Notes: generated from the letters alone by a model not told the origin. A stretch of DNA of 64,000 nucleotides from Morella rubra (GCA_003952965.2 CM025854.1:22147459-22211458); one strand, 5' to 3'; positions 25,268 through 37,373 are shown, counted from the stretch's first letter. A program made the numbers and translations.

Positions 25268-25725
25268 CTCTCTTCCTCTCTTCGATTATGATTAACCCGT
25301 ACTGATTAATTTTCAGAAGAAACAAGATACGAATCTGTTTTGATTACATATATATACATATATATATAGTAGAAAGATTTCAAATAAAATGGAGTACTAG
25401 CCTTTTCTTGGGGCAAACGGGATGGAATAGGCATTTCAAATTTTTTATGATCTTTCAGTAATTATGAAGTCTCATGATCAGTTAGAGCCATATTTTTTAA
25501 TTTTTTTTAAATGTTTAAGATATCGTAACGATTAAATCCTTAAAAGTAATAGATGAAAGAATAACTCGTAAAAGGATAAAGCCATGCTGTTCATGATATA
25601 CTTCCATTAGACGACAGACAAAGTAAAGCCATGGTAGCTGTTCAGAAAGGATTTTATGAATTATCTAGTAATTTTCAAACTCAACGGGAATAGAGAATTG
25701 CATGCATGGCTAGCTATCACACCGA
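25268..25725. other. Fusion spacer between WAKL copies C and D
   Basis: Only about 460 bases separate the ATG of C from the stop of D. After ATTATGAT (near 25290) the sequence jumps to the AACCCGTACTGATTAATTT motif found at about 13418 in the A-B spacer, so roughly three kilobases of promoter DNA present in the A and F units are missing. No gene is seen. Confidence 0.65.
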
Positions 25726-26949
25726 CTAAAAAGATAATAGATCAGGTTCAGCATTGATACAAGTCGAAATAGTTGAGCCCTTGTTCATACATACCATTGT
25801 TGATGTAGAAATAACATCCCATGTCTGGTGCATTTCAGTTTTGACATCTTCAACCAGCGCTTCGGAGTGTTTCTCAAGGTTAGGAGCTTTTCGCACCAAT
25901 CGGGTGGCCTCCAACTCCATTGAAACTTCTTTCATGGTAGGTCGATCCTTTCCGCTTATGTTCAAGCACCTTTTTGCAAGGGACGCAACCATAATGATCT
26001 CTTCTTCCTCAGCTTCCTTTAGAACTCGACTATCAAAAATATCAAACAAATTGCTTTCTTCCATGGAATCGGTGAAATATGTAGCTCACTACAAAAAAAA
26101 CGACCTTTAGCGGCGGTCAGAAACTGCTGCTAAAGGTGACAAAACTGCCACTATAGCATGTAACGGCAGTTTTTTAGCGGCAGTTGTGACCCCACTATTA
26201 AACTGTCGCAATAGACTATAGCAGCGGTTTTCGCGACCGCTGCTACTAAAAGTCTGTGCCAACAATTTTTATTTTTTTATTTTAGAATACCATTATATCA
26301 GTTTTCAAAACACTGCAATAAGTCTGTGTAAAAACCTGCATTTGTTCCTATATTTCCCTGTAATACAAATTTTAATTGATTGATGCAAAAGATAAAGTGT
26401 AATAAAACAAAATATATTTAATCATTGACTAAATAATCAAGTCTTACAAGTTTTGCAACAAACACAAAGAAGTTGTAAAAGTTTCTAAGTAGTCTATTAG
26501 CAGCTTCTTGCTCTAACACCATCTGCACCTAGAATTCTGAGTTAGGCTGTGGTCCACATCTTCTGCTACCAAGGTAACCCCAGGCCTCTCCCGTGAAAAC
26601 TATAAAAACAAGCTGCACCAGAAATCAGATCAAGTAATGTCAGCAAACAAAGGAATGGAACCAATAACGTAATGCACCTCACACATGGTTAAATAAATCA
26701 TCTAAGTTTTAGTTGCAAGACCATTAAAATGAGTTAATGCATTGAGCACTTGACTACATGAATATTCTGGATACCAACATGCAATTTTCAATGAGGTGAA
26801 AATTAGAGGACATAGCTTACAATACATTCCATAAAGACTTCCGTGAATGTAACCAGAATATTAACCATACGGAGAAGATCAAGATGGGTCAAAAAATCCA
26901 ATTTTAAACCGTAAACAATTTTAGTTGTATTTGCTGACATAAAAAGTGA

Positions 26950-27305
26950 CAAAATAGAAAGTAACTGACCAACAATGGCCATGGTAACAATTGCAAAATA
27001 TAAAAGACAATGTGTAGCGCTTCCAAAGTTCAATCTCTCTGAAGTGAGAATAACTATAGTCGCCAAGCTTTAAACTTCCAATCCACGTGTAACCCTCTTT
27101 AGAAGGAGGCACAGTGGTAGCCAAATAATAAAAGATGCAGGCTGTTGTATGAGTGCAGTAGAGTTCAACAGCAAGTAGTTTAACAATTCGAGCAAACATG
27201 TAATTTATAGGTATATCCTTTTCCATTGTTTGAAAAAATTGTGTAACCTTGCGCACCCGATAAAACCTGATCCATAGAAGATACCTCTCTTTTCCCACAA
27301 GCTTG
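26950..27305 (-). pseudogene. Captured SKOR/GORK-type outward K+ channel exon (S4 to S5/pore)
   Basis: Inside CACTA element II, the minus strand reads RYLLWIRFYRVRKVTQFFQ, then INYMFARIVKLLAVELYCTH, ATTVPPSKEGYTWIGSLKLG and DYSYSHFREIELWKRYT. These are characteristic of plant Shaker-type outward rectifiers (voltage sensor, S5 and turret). A frameshift follows, then YFAIVTMAIVG in another frame, and the GYGD selectivity filter is not found. A shift also occurs at the exon start (ACGKRE against RYLLW). It is a broken fragment, not a channel gene. Confidence 0.85.
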
Positions 27306-27621
27306 TTCAGAACAGAGTTCTCAAAATGTTGACAGAAAGAGAAATAGCTTGAAAAATATACAATAGAGTACTTCTACGATTTTAAAGATCTCTTAAAAAT
27401 ATGCTGTGCCTAGTCCTATGTCAGAAACTTAGTTAAAAGGATTGCAACAACATGTGTCTCTAAGAAGTGTTCATGTGGGAATCAGAAAAACGTCAATGCA
27501 AACAAAAACAAGGTTCGTAGAAAACAACTACAAAAGAAATATGTAGAATGGCAAACAATATATTGGAGCAAGTTCAAGAAACAGTGTTTAGAGATACAAG
27601 CATACATGGAAAAAGACATAC

Positions 27622-27685
27622 CTTGTAGATGATATCCCAAGGCATACAACCGAGAAGGCCAATGATAAAATCAGATTTCAAGTAC
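27622..27685 (-). pseudogene. Captured SKOR/GORK-type K+ channel exon (S3 region)
   Basis: Minus-strand exon with intact splice sites (TGCAG acceptor, GTATGT donor) reading YLKSDFIIGLLGCMPWDIIY, the S3 region of plant outward-rectifying Shaker channels. It precedes the S4 exon in the correct order and strand, with an intron between, so genomic DNA rather than a cDNA was captured. Confidence 0.8.
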
Positions 27686-28234
27686 CTGCAGACGAGAATT
27701 TAGAAAGTAAACAAAACATAAACGAAGACAAATCAGAAGTTAATGGAAGAAAACTATATAGCAAATCTCGACTATATATTTCCATCCTAAAATCTTACAA
27801 ATTCGTAATATTCTTGTGCCAGACAGAATGCAAGGATTTGGACAAACTTTCCAAACTTTCCAGTATAAATGAAACAACTCTAAATCTAATTTGTTCAGAA
27901 GCATTAGCCTTACGCTAATCAACTGTGCAATAAATTACTCAAATTGATAATTTATGATAAGCATTTACTTTCACGATCCTCCAAGGAAATGAACGAAAAA
28001 CACAGAGAGAACAACATCCTCAGCCATTTGAACAGCCTCACTTTTAGACAACGCACCGACCTACAAAACACAAGTAATTTCCAACTATCCTGTGAGCCAA
28101 TTAATCAAGAACGCAGCTCAATCAAGATTGACCATTCCACTAAAAGCTTAGATTTTTTTTTAAATTTCTCCCCTTTCCAGTATTCTCAAAGCGACCAAAC
28201 GGGCATCAGAAAAATAAAACAAAAAAGCCACTCA

Positions 28235-28356
28235 CCATGAGCGTTGAAGAGCCGTACTCCGACGAGCTTTGATTCGAGAAGGTACGACCCCGTTTTGGCA
28301 TTCCGATCAACGAGGGGTTTACAGGGAAAGCTGCTGCCGGTGATCCCAGCCATCAT
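28235..28356 (-). pseudogene. Captured first-exon-like sequence, unidentified
   Basis: Minus-strand ATG-initiated open exon MAGITGSSFPCKPLVDRNAK through SYLLESKLVGVRLFNAHG, ending at a good donor (CATG then GTGAGT), preceded on that strand by a purine/pyrimidine-rich leader. It lies upstream of the channel exons within CACTA element II. I do not recognise it. It could be a second captured gene that supplies a promoter. Confidence 0.45.
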
Positions 28357-31300
28357 GGCTTGTTGAGCGAGAGGGGAATAAAAGAGAAAAATCAGAGATT
28401 ATTGCAGGCACAATTGCTGCTTCCCCAGATCGTTTCTTGTTGAGCGATAGGTGAGAAACTAAAAGAGATTTCGAGGGAGAGGGAGAGCGTTTGATGAAGA
28501 AGGGGAGGGATTTCGATCGGAGAATAAAAGAGGAAGAGGGAGGGAGAGATTTCGGTGGGCGCGCGCGGGAAATAAAAATGGAACTCCCCGTTTTTTTTAT
28601 AACGCCTTTAAATGTATAATTTTTAACGGCGTTTTTTTTTGTAAAAGCACTGTTAAACAGTGTTTATAGCAGCGGTCGTGTTTGTCCTTAAACGCTGCTA
28701 CAGACACTTTTTAGCGACAGTCATTAAAAAGATCGCCGCTAAAGATCTATTTTTTTGTAATGATCTTTGATTTGTTGTGTCCTTCTACAAGAGATCGTTT
28801 TTTCTCTGGTTAAGAACTCAGCAAGAACAACACCGAAACTATAAACATTACTCTTTTCAGTATATTGACCTGAGCGGAAATACTTAAGGTCCAAGTATCC
28901 AAAAGTACCATGCACTAGAGTGGTCAAATGGGTTTGATCCACAACAATAGATCGTGAAATTCCAAAGTCAACTATTTTTGCTTTGTACTTATTGTCTAAG
29001 AGTATGTTTTTAGACTTAATGTCTCAGTGATAAATGGGTGAAGAAGCTGATGAGTGTAGGAAGGAAAGAGCCCCTGCAACTTCTGAGCGCAATCCGTAGC
29101 CGCATATCCCATGTTAATGGATAATCTTCATTTAGGTCCTTGAGATATTGAGACAAAGTTCCATTGGGTACGAATTCATAAACTAACAGAGGAATTTTTG
29201 TCTCCAAACAACAACCAAGCAACTTCACCGCATTCCTATGATTGATTCGTGAAAGAAGGGCAACTTCATTAATGAACTCTTTGAGGTTTTGCTTCATCAA
29301 TTACCTTGGACTTTTTTATTGCAACGATTCTTCCGTCTAATAACATACCTTTGTAGGCAGTGCCTTGTCCTCCATCACTAAGTATTCTATTTTCATAAAA
29401 CTGATCAGTGGCCTTCTCCAAATCCTTCAAAGCAAATAAGTTGGGGTTCTCAGTATTGTGTTCACTTGAAGATAGTTGCTGAAGTAACAGCAATCCATCA
29501 TTCCGTTTGAAGAACTTATCTTTGTTTTTAATCATCATCTTTCTCTTTACCACTTTGTATGACAACCATCCACCAACAAGCAAAACTATTAACCCAAGGC
29601 CTGTGCTAATATCTGCATAACTCAATATAAAGTAGGGAGGAAAGATTACTCTTTGCAAGACTTAAAGCAAAAAATGTAAATTTTGTCTCCAAGTAAATTT
29701 TGTTTATAAGAAGTTCATGATTGAAGGGGAGTGTGCATAGATCTTATGTAGTCTTAAAAAATGTAAAATATTATTTTTTGGTATTTCTCTTCTTAAAATT
29801 TTAAAATTACATTAACACAATTTCATAATTTTTCAAAATTTTGACCACAAAGTCTTGTACGAAGTTTCACCCATGCACACTTCTTAAACTTTCAACTTTC
29901 AACATTTTGAGAAGAGAGTATATATATATACCACTACACTTTGCACCCACATATATATGGACAACAGTAAAAACCCAGAGCTTTAATTAACTATCGTTTG
30001 TTTCTGCCTAAAAGCAAAACAAAACAAAACAAAACCCCGACCGTTTGTTTCAATGTAAGAAGTCATACATACCAATAACGGTAGCCTCAACTGGAAAACC
30101 GCTGCAGAGGTAAGACCCATCAATATTATGACAACGTTTATTACCACAACGGTATTTGGCCTGATCTGCTGGATCTGCGCATTCGTCAATATCTGACATT
30201 GGAATGACAAACACAGTTAGCTAGCATACGGGGAAGAAAGTAATTATATATTCATAGAGAACACTATTAGAACTGCAGCATGCTCTTCTTTTAATTACTT
30301 TTCAAGATCCACTAGATTATTATGCATTAATATGTGTCTATTTTGGTGTGTTAGGCTCAAGAATGAAGTTGTCAATTTGATCTTTATGTTGGATTGCAAG
30401 CTAGCAGCTTTGAATTTTCATTTTACATGTCATGATCTTGTTAGAACCCATCACAATATATATATGAGTTCCACATTCGAGGCTCAAGGGAAGTTCAAAA
30501 ACAAAAATTTAAGTATATGAGAGGTTTATTACCTCGACAAACTATACAACTTATGATTAAAGCCACAAGCGGTTGTCGACCTATCAGTCGCAAGTGGAAT
30601 ATTGAGATCAATCCCCCAGTCCAACGCCACTGGAACGTGGGACATATTGTTGTGAAAGATGTCTGAGAAAGTAGAACGTACTGGCAGTCTCTAACCACGC
30701 TTGCTCTACCAAAAATGCATAATTGCAATATCCCGCGAGGGAATCTTCGGAGGTATAATTTATTGCCACTATTTCTGTCCTGAATGCGTCGAGATCCAAA
30801 GGTATTTTGGTTTGGCAGCAGTTGGTGCCATTGCAACTACTTGCATTTATCGATGCCCTCTTGTTACAGGAAAGTGTCTTGCACCTACCTCTTATAGAAG
30901 AGCCGTCTAGGGACCTTATGGCGGCAGAATTGCAACCCATGGCAATGAAACTGTTTCTGTACGGGGAAAAGAAGAAAGGGCCATTTTCTGACCCCACATA
31001 TCGTTTGCTTCTTGCAATATTATCACAACTCCTAAATATTGGATAATTGACGCGGAGTGTGCTGTCTTCTGCGGAAATGTTCAGCACCTCCAGGTTGAAG
31101 CTCCCAGACTTCCAGAAAGCCTTGGAAGAGCCCAGAGAACTGTTGCAAGCTATTGCAAATCAACCGTCAAGGTAACAAACCAGCTCGTATTCCAAAAGGG
31201 TATGGAATGCTGACTTTCCCGCAGTGATCTTCACATGAAGGGTCTTTTGCTAAACTCGCAGTGATTTTATTAATGCATTCATTGACTGCAACAATAAAAT

Positions 31301-31397
31301 CATCTGAAACCTCATTTGCAGTACCATCTTTTGCTGATCTCTATGCACGATGAAGAATCGGGAGTGAGAATTAGCAGCAATCACCTTTTCCCCACGG

Positions 31398-31405
31398 CTC
31401 TTATA
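31398..31405 (-). promoter_or_regulatory. TATA box candidate for WAKL copy D
   Basis: TATAAGAG on the minus strand about 70 bases before the ATG, conserved with copies B and G. Confidence 0.45.
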
Positions 31406-32183
31406 ACCAGATTCCTGTCCTTCCGATATTTCTATAATTAAAATAAAAATAAATACTATTTTCACTCATCTCAAATTTATCTTTTAAATTATTCGATTTT
31501 ATACGTTATATTTCAAACTATCAATTCTAAAAGCTTTGTATTTCCTGTCAAATTTTTAAATCAAAATAATGATAACGTTTTTTACTCAGTTTATATATAT
31601 TGAGAATATTATTGACAATTTATTAAGTATATTATTATCTTCCCGAAGATGTAAAGCGTCTGATCATAATAATTAAAATATTAAATGTGTCAACGTTCAT
31701 AATTTAAGATGCCGTGTATGTCTTAATAAATTTAAATCATTCATGACGAGTGTGAATTTGAGTCCAAAATTGATACCAATGATTATCCTAGAAGACGCTT
31801 TTGAACTTTGCCGACGGCTAGCGAGGTCCTTTTTATTTGGTGAAATGGAAACTGTACTTTTTTTGTCAATGAATCACGTGAGTGATTAATTTAGAAAAAA
31901 AAAAAAAAGAATCACGTGAGTGATTAAGGTTGTGGAACTATATTTCTTGGTGCACGCCAATTTAGTAGGCAATTTCAGTCCATTAGTGTCGGCCACTTGC
32001 TACGTGGACTTTTCATTTGGTGAAATAGAAGCACCGCCCACTGTCCAGAATGGTTGAAGATTGTTTGTTTGAACAAAAATATACGTATACTTTTCCGCCG
32101 CCAACTACTGTAGAACTTTTATAATTTATACACGTTTTAAATATTGTATTAAAACATTATTGCAGCTTTTGTATATATTTTTT
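31406..32183. other. Upstream region of WAKL copy D
   Basis: AT-rich promoter and spacer DNA aligned with the B and G units. A short local duplication of GAATCACGTGAGTGATTAA, split by an A-run, occurs at 31870-31925. The embedded CACGTG is a G-box core and is present in the B and G units too. No gene is seen. Confidence 0.5.
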
Positions 32184-33426
32184 GGCTTAATATTCTCGGA
32201 GGTGTATAGCCAATTCTCTAACTCGTTCCTATGAAGTTTTTTGTCTTAAAAGTATCATTTAATTAACCCACGAATACTGTTTAAATTTTTCCGTCTACTC
32301 TGAAACTGTAAGTTCATACGTGACAAATGAAGGATATATCAACACCACTAAAATAACAACACCTGTCTCTTCTTCTACTGTACTCCACTAAAATGAGCAC
32401 ATGGCAAACGTGCTCATTTTACACCTGCCACTGTCTTTTTAAAACAAAAGCCATGTCATTTTAAAACAATTCCACGTCCCTGCCCTAAATCCTTTGCCCG
32501 CGCGACATTCCTCACTTCACTGAATTTCCCAATATTCCCCAAATTCTACTTCATAAAGCCACAAATTTACCCTTCACCGCAAAATCGAAAACCCAAATTC
32601 TTCGACAAACACCAAGGCTCAGCTCGTTTTCACTTCCACACCATGTTTCTCACATCCAGAACACTAATCGCAAACGAAAAGCCTTTAAACCCGAAATTTT
32701 TGCGTAACAGAAACCCTAGATTACCAACAAAATCAACAACTCTGAATTCTCCGAGAAGCACCCAATATTTCCACTTGTATCCCAAACTGAAATAGCTCGA
32801 GTTCATAAAAATCCCTTGAATTCACAATGAACACAAAAGCCTCAATCACACCTTAGCTGCTACTACATCTCAAGACCCAAGCAACTCAAAATTACGGAAT
32901 AGGGCTTCATTCTCGCCAATTTACTAAATTCACCAGAAAGTTGTGGAATTTCAAAAGCTCTAGAACCGAAGCTTTGAAGAGGAATACAGTAGAGCCGTTG
33001 ATGAAGTGAAGAGCATAACTTCGCAGCAGCAGAGATATCAACACACCCATGGAGAACTCGAACAGCGAGAATGCGTGCGGGAGTTTGAGACGTTGAGAGA
33101 GAGAGAGAAGTGCCCGGGAATGTCGCGCGGGCAATAGGGATTTTGGGGAGGGACGTGCCTTTTGTCTTTAAAGGACAGTGGCAGGTGTAAAATGAGGACG
33201 CTCCATGGTTCTGACGTGGAGCACAATGGAAAGAGAGACAAGTGTTACTCTTTGGTGGTGCTGATATGTCTTCCATTTGAAACGTACGAATTTTCCGTCC
33301 TAGAGTAGATGGAGAAACCTGAATAGTATTCGTGAGTTAATTTAGGAACCTTTTTAGGACAAAAAAATTTATGAGGACTAGTTAGAGAATGGACCATATT
33401 ACAGGGACTTCCAGGAATATTAAGTC
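32184..33426. mobile_element. Mutator-like element with long terminal inverted repeats
   Basis: About 1.24 kb insertion absent from the B (near 18180) and G (near 53625) units. The left end GGCTTAATATTCTCGGAGGT and the right end, read on the opposite strand as GACTTAATATTCCTGGAAGT, start inverted repeats that remain alignable for some 250 bases, down to ACACCTGCCACTGTC. The flanks ATATTTTTT and ATATTCTTT form a 9-base target duplication with one mismatch, as expected for Mutator-type elements. No transposase is seen. A minus-strand open frame at 32863-33276 has no recognised domain. Confidence 0.75.
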
Positions 33427-34596
33427 ATATTCTTTTGTCAATAAAATAAAAATTGACTTTTAAAAAAATAAAATAACAATTATGCCTCAAATATAATATA
33501 TTAGTTAATTTTTTTAATCGCATAATCATCGTAATTATGTCTCAAACTTGTAGTTATAGTATAAAGTGCACAACATAGTTTGTGAGTAAGAAATATTTTT
33601 TTATTTTTAACTTAGTAAAAAAGGACGACTAACAAGGTTAGATATCCAATAAAGGGAAAAAAAATCCTAATTGTATGTCTAATCTAAACCAGCTGCCGAA
33701 CCAAATTAGTACATAATCATCAGCGTAATCACTTTCAATTTTTTCGGTCAAATTAAATAAAAATTGATTTTTTTAAAAATAAAATGATGATAATACTCTT
33801 AAAAAATTAAATAGCACGTTGTATTTAAAAGGTATATATAATTGTCATTTTGGTTTTTAAAAAATTAATTTTCATTCAATTTAAAAAAAAAATAGATTGA
33901 AAATGTAATATATTAAGGATAAATAATTTATAGATACAATATGATTTAGTATACAAAATATAACATTTATAGTATTTATTTTGGTTAAAAGTGTATTTTT
34001 TCTTTGAACAAAAAACAATCTTCAAGCTTTGTGCAGTCCACGTAGCTAGTGGCCGACATTTGGATTGAAATTACCTAATGCCTAGTAGGCGTGCACTAGG
34101 GTTTGCTTCACTTTATATAGGGTGGGGAAGCACAGAACACCGATAAAAAATTCCTTAACCTTTACCACTTACGTTTTTCACATAAAGGTACAGTTTCCAC
34201 TTCACCAAATAAAAGGACCAGCTAGCGGTCGGCAAAGTTCAAAAGCGTCTTCGAAGAACATTTTTTTTTTTTTTTCTAAATTCTTTGAAGAACATTCATT
34301 GTTATAAATTGAGGACTCAATTGAGTCGTAAAAGAATCTACCAAACCTTTTTTTTTTACTTAGAAATGATGGAAGACTTGCACGTGTGGATATCCAAAAT
34401 AGGAAAAACAAAAATAAAATCCTAACTATAAGTCTATAACTCTAATCTAAACCAGCCGTTAAATCAAATTAGTAGGATCCCAACAAGGGATCGAAATACC
34501 ACTCTATTCCGTGTGGGCCGAAAGAGCGGTGACAGGACATAGCAAGACTCTGGTTGCCGAAACCCTCTAGGACTAGTAGTGAAAGTAAACTTCCAA
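33427..34596. other. Spacer of the D-E unit
   Basis: AT-rich DNA homologous to 53640-54800 in the G-H unit and 18190-19020 beside copy B. It contains several T-runs and no recognisable gene. Confidence 0.5.
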
Positions 34597-34836
34597 TGGG
34601 CTGCTTCTTCCCTTAGGAAGGGATGCTTTCCCGAATTCTGTGGGCATCATCAGCGTCTTCCGTGGGTGTTTGAGGGGTCTGATCCCCCTTAGGTTTGCTG
34701 TTGTATTGTTGTTTTTTCTGTAGCTTCTGTTGTTCTTGTAGTTTTCTTTGGTTTGTAGTTTGTACTGACGTTGGTTTTATTTCATGTTCGTCTGGTTTGA
34801 GGCTTTTCAAGCCTCAAGCCGTTTGATTAAAAAAAA
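34597..34836 (+). mobile_element. Poly(A)-tailed non-LTR retroposon, 5' truncated
   Basis: A roughly 240-base insertion ending in an A-run (from 34829) and flanked by the target duplication AAACTTCCAA at 34587-34596 and 34837-34846. The G-H unit near 54800 has the uninterrupted site GAACTTCCAAAAGG. A poly(A) tail with about 10 bases of duplication is the mark of LINE-mediated insertion. I see no clear tRNA-type promoter boxes, so a truncated LINE 3' end is more likely than a SINE. Confidence 0.7.
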
Positions 34837-34846
34837 AAACTTCCAA

Positions 34847-35494
34847 AAGGAAAACGTCAACAACCAAGACAAAATAATAGCGTATGCTTGACGTTCGGTG
34901 GACATTAATGAGATGTTTTCTTGCAGAAAATTCCACGCGGAAAAGACTGGTGTAACATTTATGGTGGACAAGGATCGTGGACATTGAATCTTCTGGTCTT
35001 AATCCTGCAATTCCAAATGTTTGAATCCTACAATAAACATCAACACTAGAGATTTTTTGTGTCAATTAGCGTGCTCCTCTTCTTGAATGTTTTGTGTCAA
35101 TTAGCGTATCATTTATTTACGTGAAATGCTAATTCAAACCTGAGACTAATTGTTCAGATTTTAATGATTGATCAGGCGGCTTGGTGGATCATGTGCGCCA
35201 TAGAATTTGGTGCAGATATATGGCGCCCATAACACGGAGAGACTGCCAAGGTTTTCGAAGGCTTGAGCATTTCAGGTCCACAACGTCTCTTTCAGACAAA
35301 TTAACACCCAATTTTCACCTGGCTGGAAACTTGCTTTGGGCATAAAGAAGCTAATGCTTCTGATGCCTGTTTCTGTCCGTGGCATTATTTACAGACTCAA
35401 ACTGGTTGGACATAAAGGTGGCTGATCAGGTCCTTGCAGCTTTGCCTTTTTGAACAAGTTGATCACTAGATCTTTATCCCGTAAGATCAAAAGG
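34847..35494. other. Spacer downstream of WAKL copy E
   Basis: Close homologue of 54807-55496 in the G-H unit. No coding sequence recognised. It ends at the CACTA element IV target site. Confidence 0.5.
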
Positions 35495-37373
35495 CACTAC
35501 AAGAGATTTGTCGTTTAGCGACAAATTTATCAGCAACGAAATTAGTTTCGTAGCTAAAACTATACTTTTCGCAGCATAAATATTGTTTGGTCGCTAAAAA
35601 TTTATGCTGCGTTGCTAAAACTGTTTTTAATGACGATTTTATCAGCAATAACTAAATTCTGTCGCTAACAGACTATTTTAGCGATGACTTTATCAGTGAC
35701 TAATTGAACGTTGTCGCTAAAAATATCACTTTTTAGACAAAAATATTTTTTTACTGCTGAATGCCTAAAACACATGCGTTTAGCAACTAAATTCTATATT
35801 CCTCGCTAAAAGTTTTATCAGCGACGAATTCAATTTTGTCGGCACATTTCAAAACGGGCGAAGAGCGAGGGAAAATATGAGTTACCCAAATGTTTAAATG
35901 TTTTAAGGGGAAGACAAAACTTTAAACGCATTTTTTTTGAACTCCACTTTCAGATTTGGAATGGCACCGCAGTTCTCTCTCAGCGGCTTCCGTCTCTTTC
36001 GGTGTTTGTAGGCGTCTTTAAGCTCAGACCGATCTGGGTAAGCTCTTCACTTTGCCTCTGTCTTCCCTCTTTTCCTCTATTTCTTTATTTTTTGGATCCT
36101 TGCTGTATCTTTCCCCTAATTCCTTTTCTTGATCTAGGTAAGCTCTTCGCTTTGCCTCTGTCTTCCCTCTTCTCCTCTATTTCTTTATTTTTTCGATCCT
36201 TGCTATATATTTCCCCTAATTCCTTTTTCTGTCGCCTTGTTTGTGGGCACGGAGATCCATTTTGTTGAGGTGAGTGATCCGAATCAGCTCGTGCGGGAGC
36301 TTTGTGGGAGCAAAATGGAGCTGGGACTAATGCCGCGCGCAAGGCCGCGGGCGCGGGGGCCGCACACGCAAGGGCCGCTAGCAAGTCCGCGCAAGCCGCA
36401 CACGTGAGGTCGCGCACGCAGGGGTCACGCACAAGCTCGCCCACGCGGGGTTGCGAGCGACCCCTACGTGCACGATCTTGCGCGCGACCTCACTTGCGCT
36501 GCTTGCGTGCGGCCCCGTTTGCGTGGCTTGCACGCGACCTTGCGCTCAGGACGCACGTGAAATTCCAGTGCCCCCACACGCAAGTGGTGGGGGCCGTGCG
36601 CGACTTGCCTCACCACCGTGACCTCGACCCTCCGATCTACCACCTGATCTCTCCATTTCAGTGACTCATCCAAACCGTGAGAAGCCTAGATCTACCCTCC
36701 AAGTAATCTGTGCTCGTTGTGGGTTTTTGGCGCTCGTTGGAAGGAATGAAGCGAGCTACTGTTGTCAGCTATGGTGTGGGCTGTGATTTGGTGGTTGGAA
36801 GATAAATTTTGGCTTGCTGTATTTGGTGGTTGGAGGATAAATTTTGGCTTGTTAGTTGTATTTTTATTGCTCGTTCATCCAATTTATGTATACGACATTT
36901 TTGTTCATATCAATAAAATTGTGGATTCAATATGGTTAACTGTGTTGCTTGAGATTTTTTTTTTCGAGATCCATCTTTCTATGAAAATTTTTGGTATCAG
37001 AACAAGGGTCATTTGATATGAAAAAAAAAATCGACCGAATTAACAATCGGGAGCTAAAAATGGATATTAGAAGAGGATCACTTGCGACAAAAATGGCACC
37101 GTAGCTAATTTCGGAATGAATAGCGACGAAAATGGCATCAAGGAAAAAGGGTAAGGACGACATGTGAGATTGTTTTCTAGCGACGTCGAATGAAGTCGCT
37201 AATTCTGGAATGAACGACGACGAGAGAAAAAATGTCGTTGGATATGTGTAGTGACGCGGTATTTGCGACGGTGCTTCGACATTTGTTATTTAGTCATTAG
37301 TTTGTTGTTGCGACGATTTTTCTCCTTTTACCGACAATTGATGCTGGCCTCTTTAGAGCAAAATTCTGTAGTG
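35495..37373. mobile_element. CACTA element IV, distinct subfamily
   Basis: Begins CACTACAAGAGATTTGTCG and ends AAATTCTGTAGTG, with the 3-base duplication AGG at 35492-35494 and 37374-37376. The sister unit shows the exact empty site AAAAGGGTAAAGG near 55494. Its subterminal repeats are of the type TTTAGCGAC.../GTCGCTAAA, unlike elements I to III. Inside are an 86-base-scale tandem duplication of a CTTTGCCTCTGTCTTCCCTC block (about 36044 and 36140) and an unusually GC-rich tract at 36290-36620. No transposase recognised. Confidence 0.88.
36290..36620. repeat. GC-rich degenerate repeat tract in CACTA element IV
   Basis: Roughly 330 bases dominated by variants of GCGCGCAAG, CCGCACACGC and TTGCGTGCGGC, in both orientations, in a window otherwise AT-rich. 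Long open frames across it on both strands (Arg/Ala-rich) are explained by composition. Its origin is not clear. It could be captured promoter or CpG-island DNA. Confidence 0.55.

Larger units (their letters stand above)
26087..28762. mobile_element. CACTA element II, non-autonomous, carries host exons
   Basis: Starts CACTACAAAAAAAACG and ends TTTTTTTGTAATG (one change from the expected GTAGTG). Both ends carry AGCGGCGGTC-type subterminal repeats in inverted orientation. It interrupts the kinase exon of copy D where B and G read straight through (for example near 14210 and 49845). The 3-base target duplication is no longer clear. No transposase is visible. Internal DNA includes potassium channel exons and an unidentified first exon. 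Confidence 0.85.
25726..31327 (-). pseudogene. WAKL copy D: receptor kinase-like, split by a CACTA element
   Basis: Exon 1 31327-30537 (ectodomain, [15 protein letters not shown], several frameshifts, and loss of about 65 bases of the GNPYLV end near 30545), exon 2 30192-30073 (EGF), exon 3 29612-28763 plus 26086-25726, interrupted by CACTA element II. The kinase N-lobe shows DGGQGTAYKG and AIKKSK, with an inserted base near 29294 after VIDE. The C-lobe after the element is open (SLAKRCLNISGKDRPTMKEVSMELE to SF). It retains the Arg codon that is a stop in B and G. Degraded at several sites and without doubt inactive as a kinase. Confidence 0.87.

Noticed and set aside
32863..33276. 137-codon minus-strand frame inside the Mutator-like element
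   Set aside because: No recognised motif, and part overlaps the inverted repeat, so chance openness is more likely than a gene.
36302..36664. Long Arg/Ala-rich open frames on both strands
   Set aside because: They lie in the GC-rich repeat tract of CACTA element IV, where stop codons are rare by composition, and show no domain.
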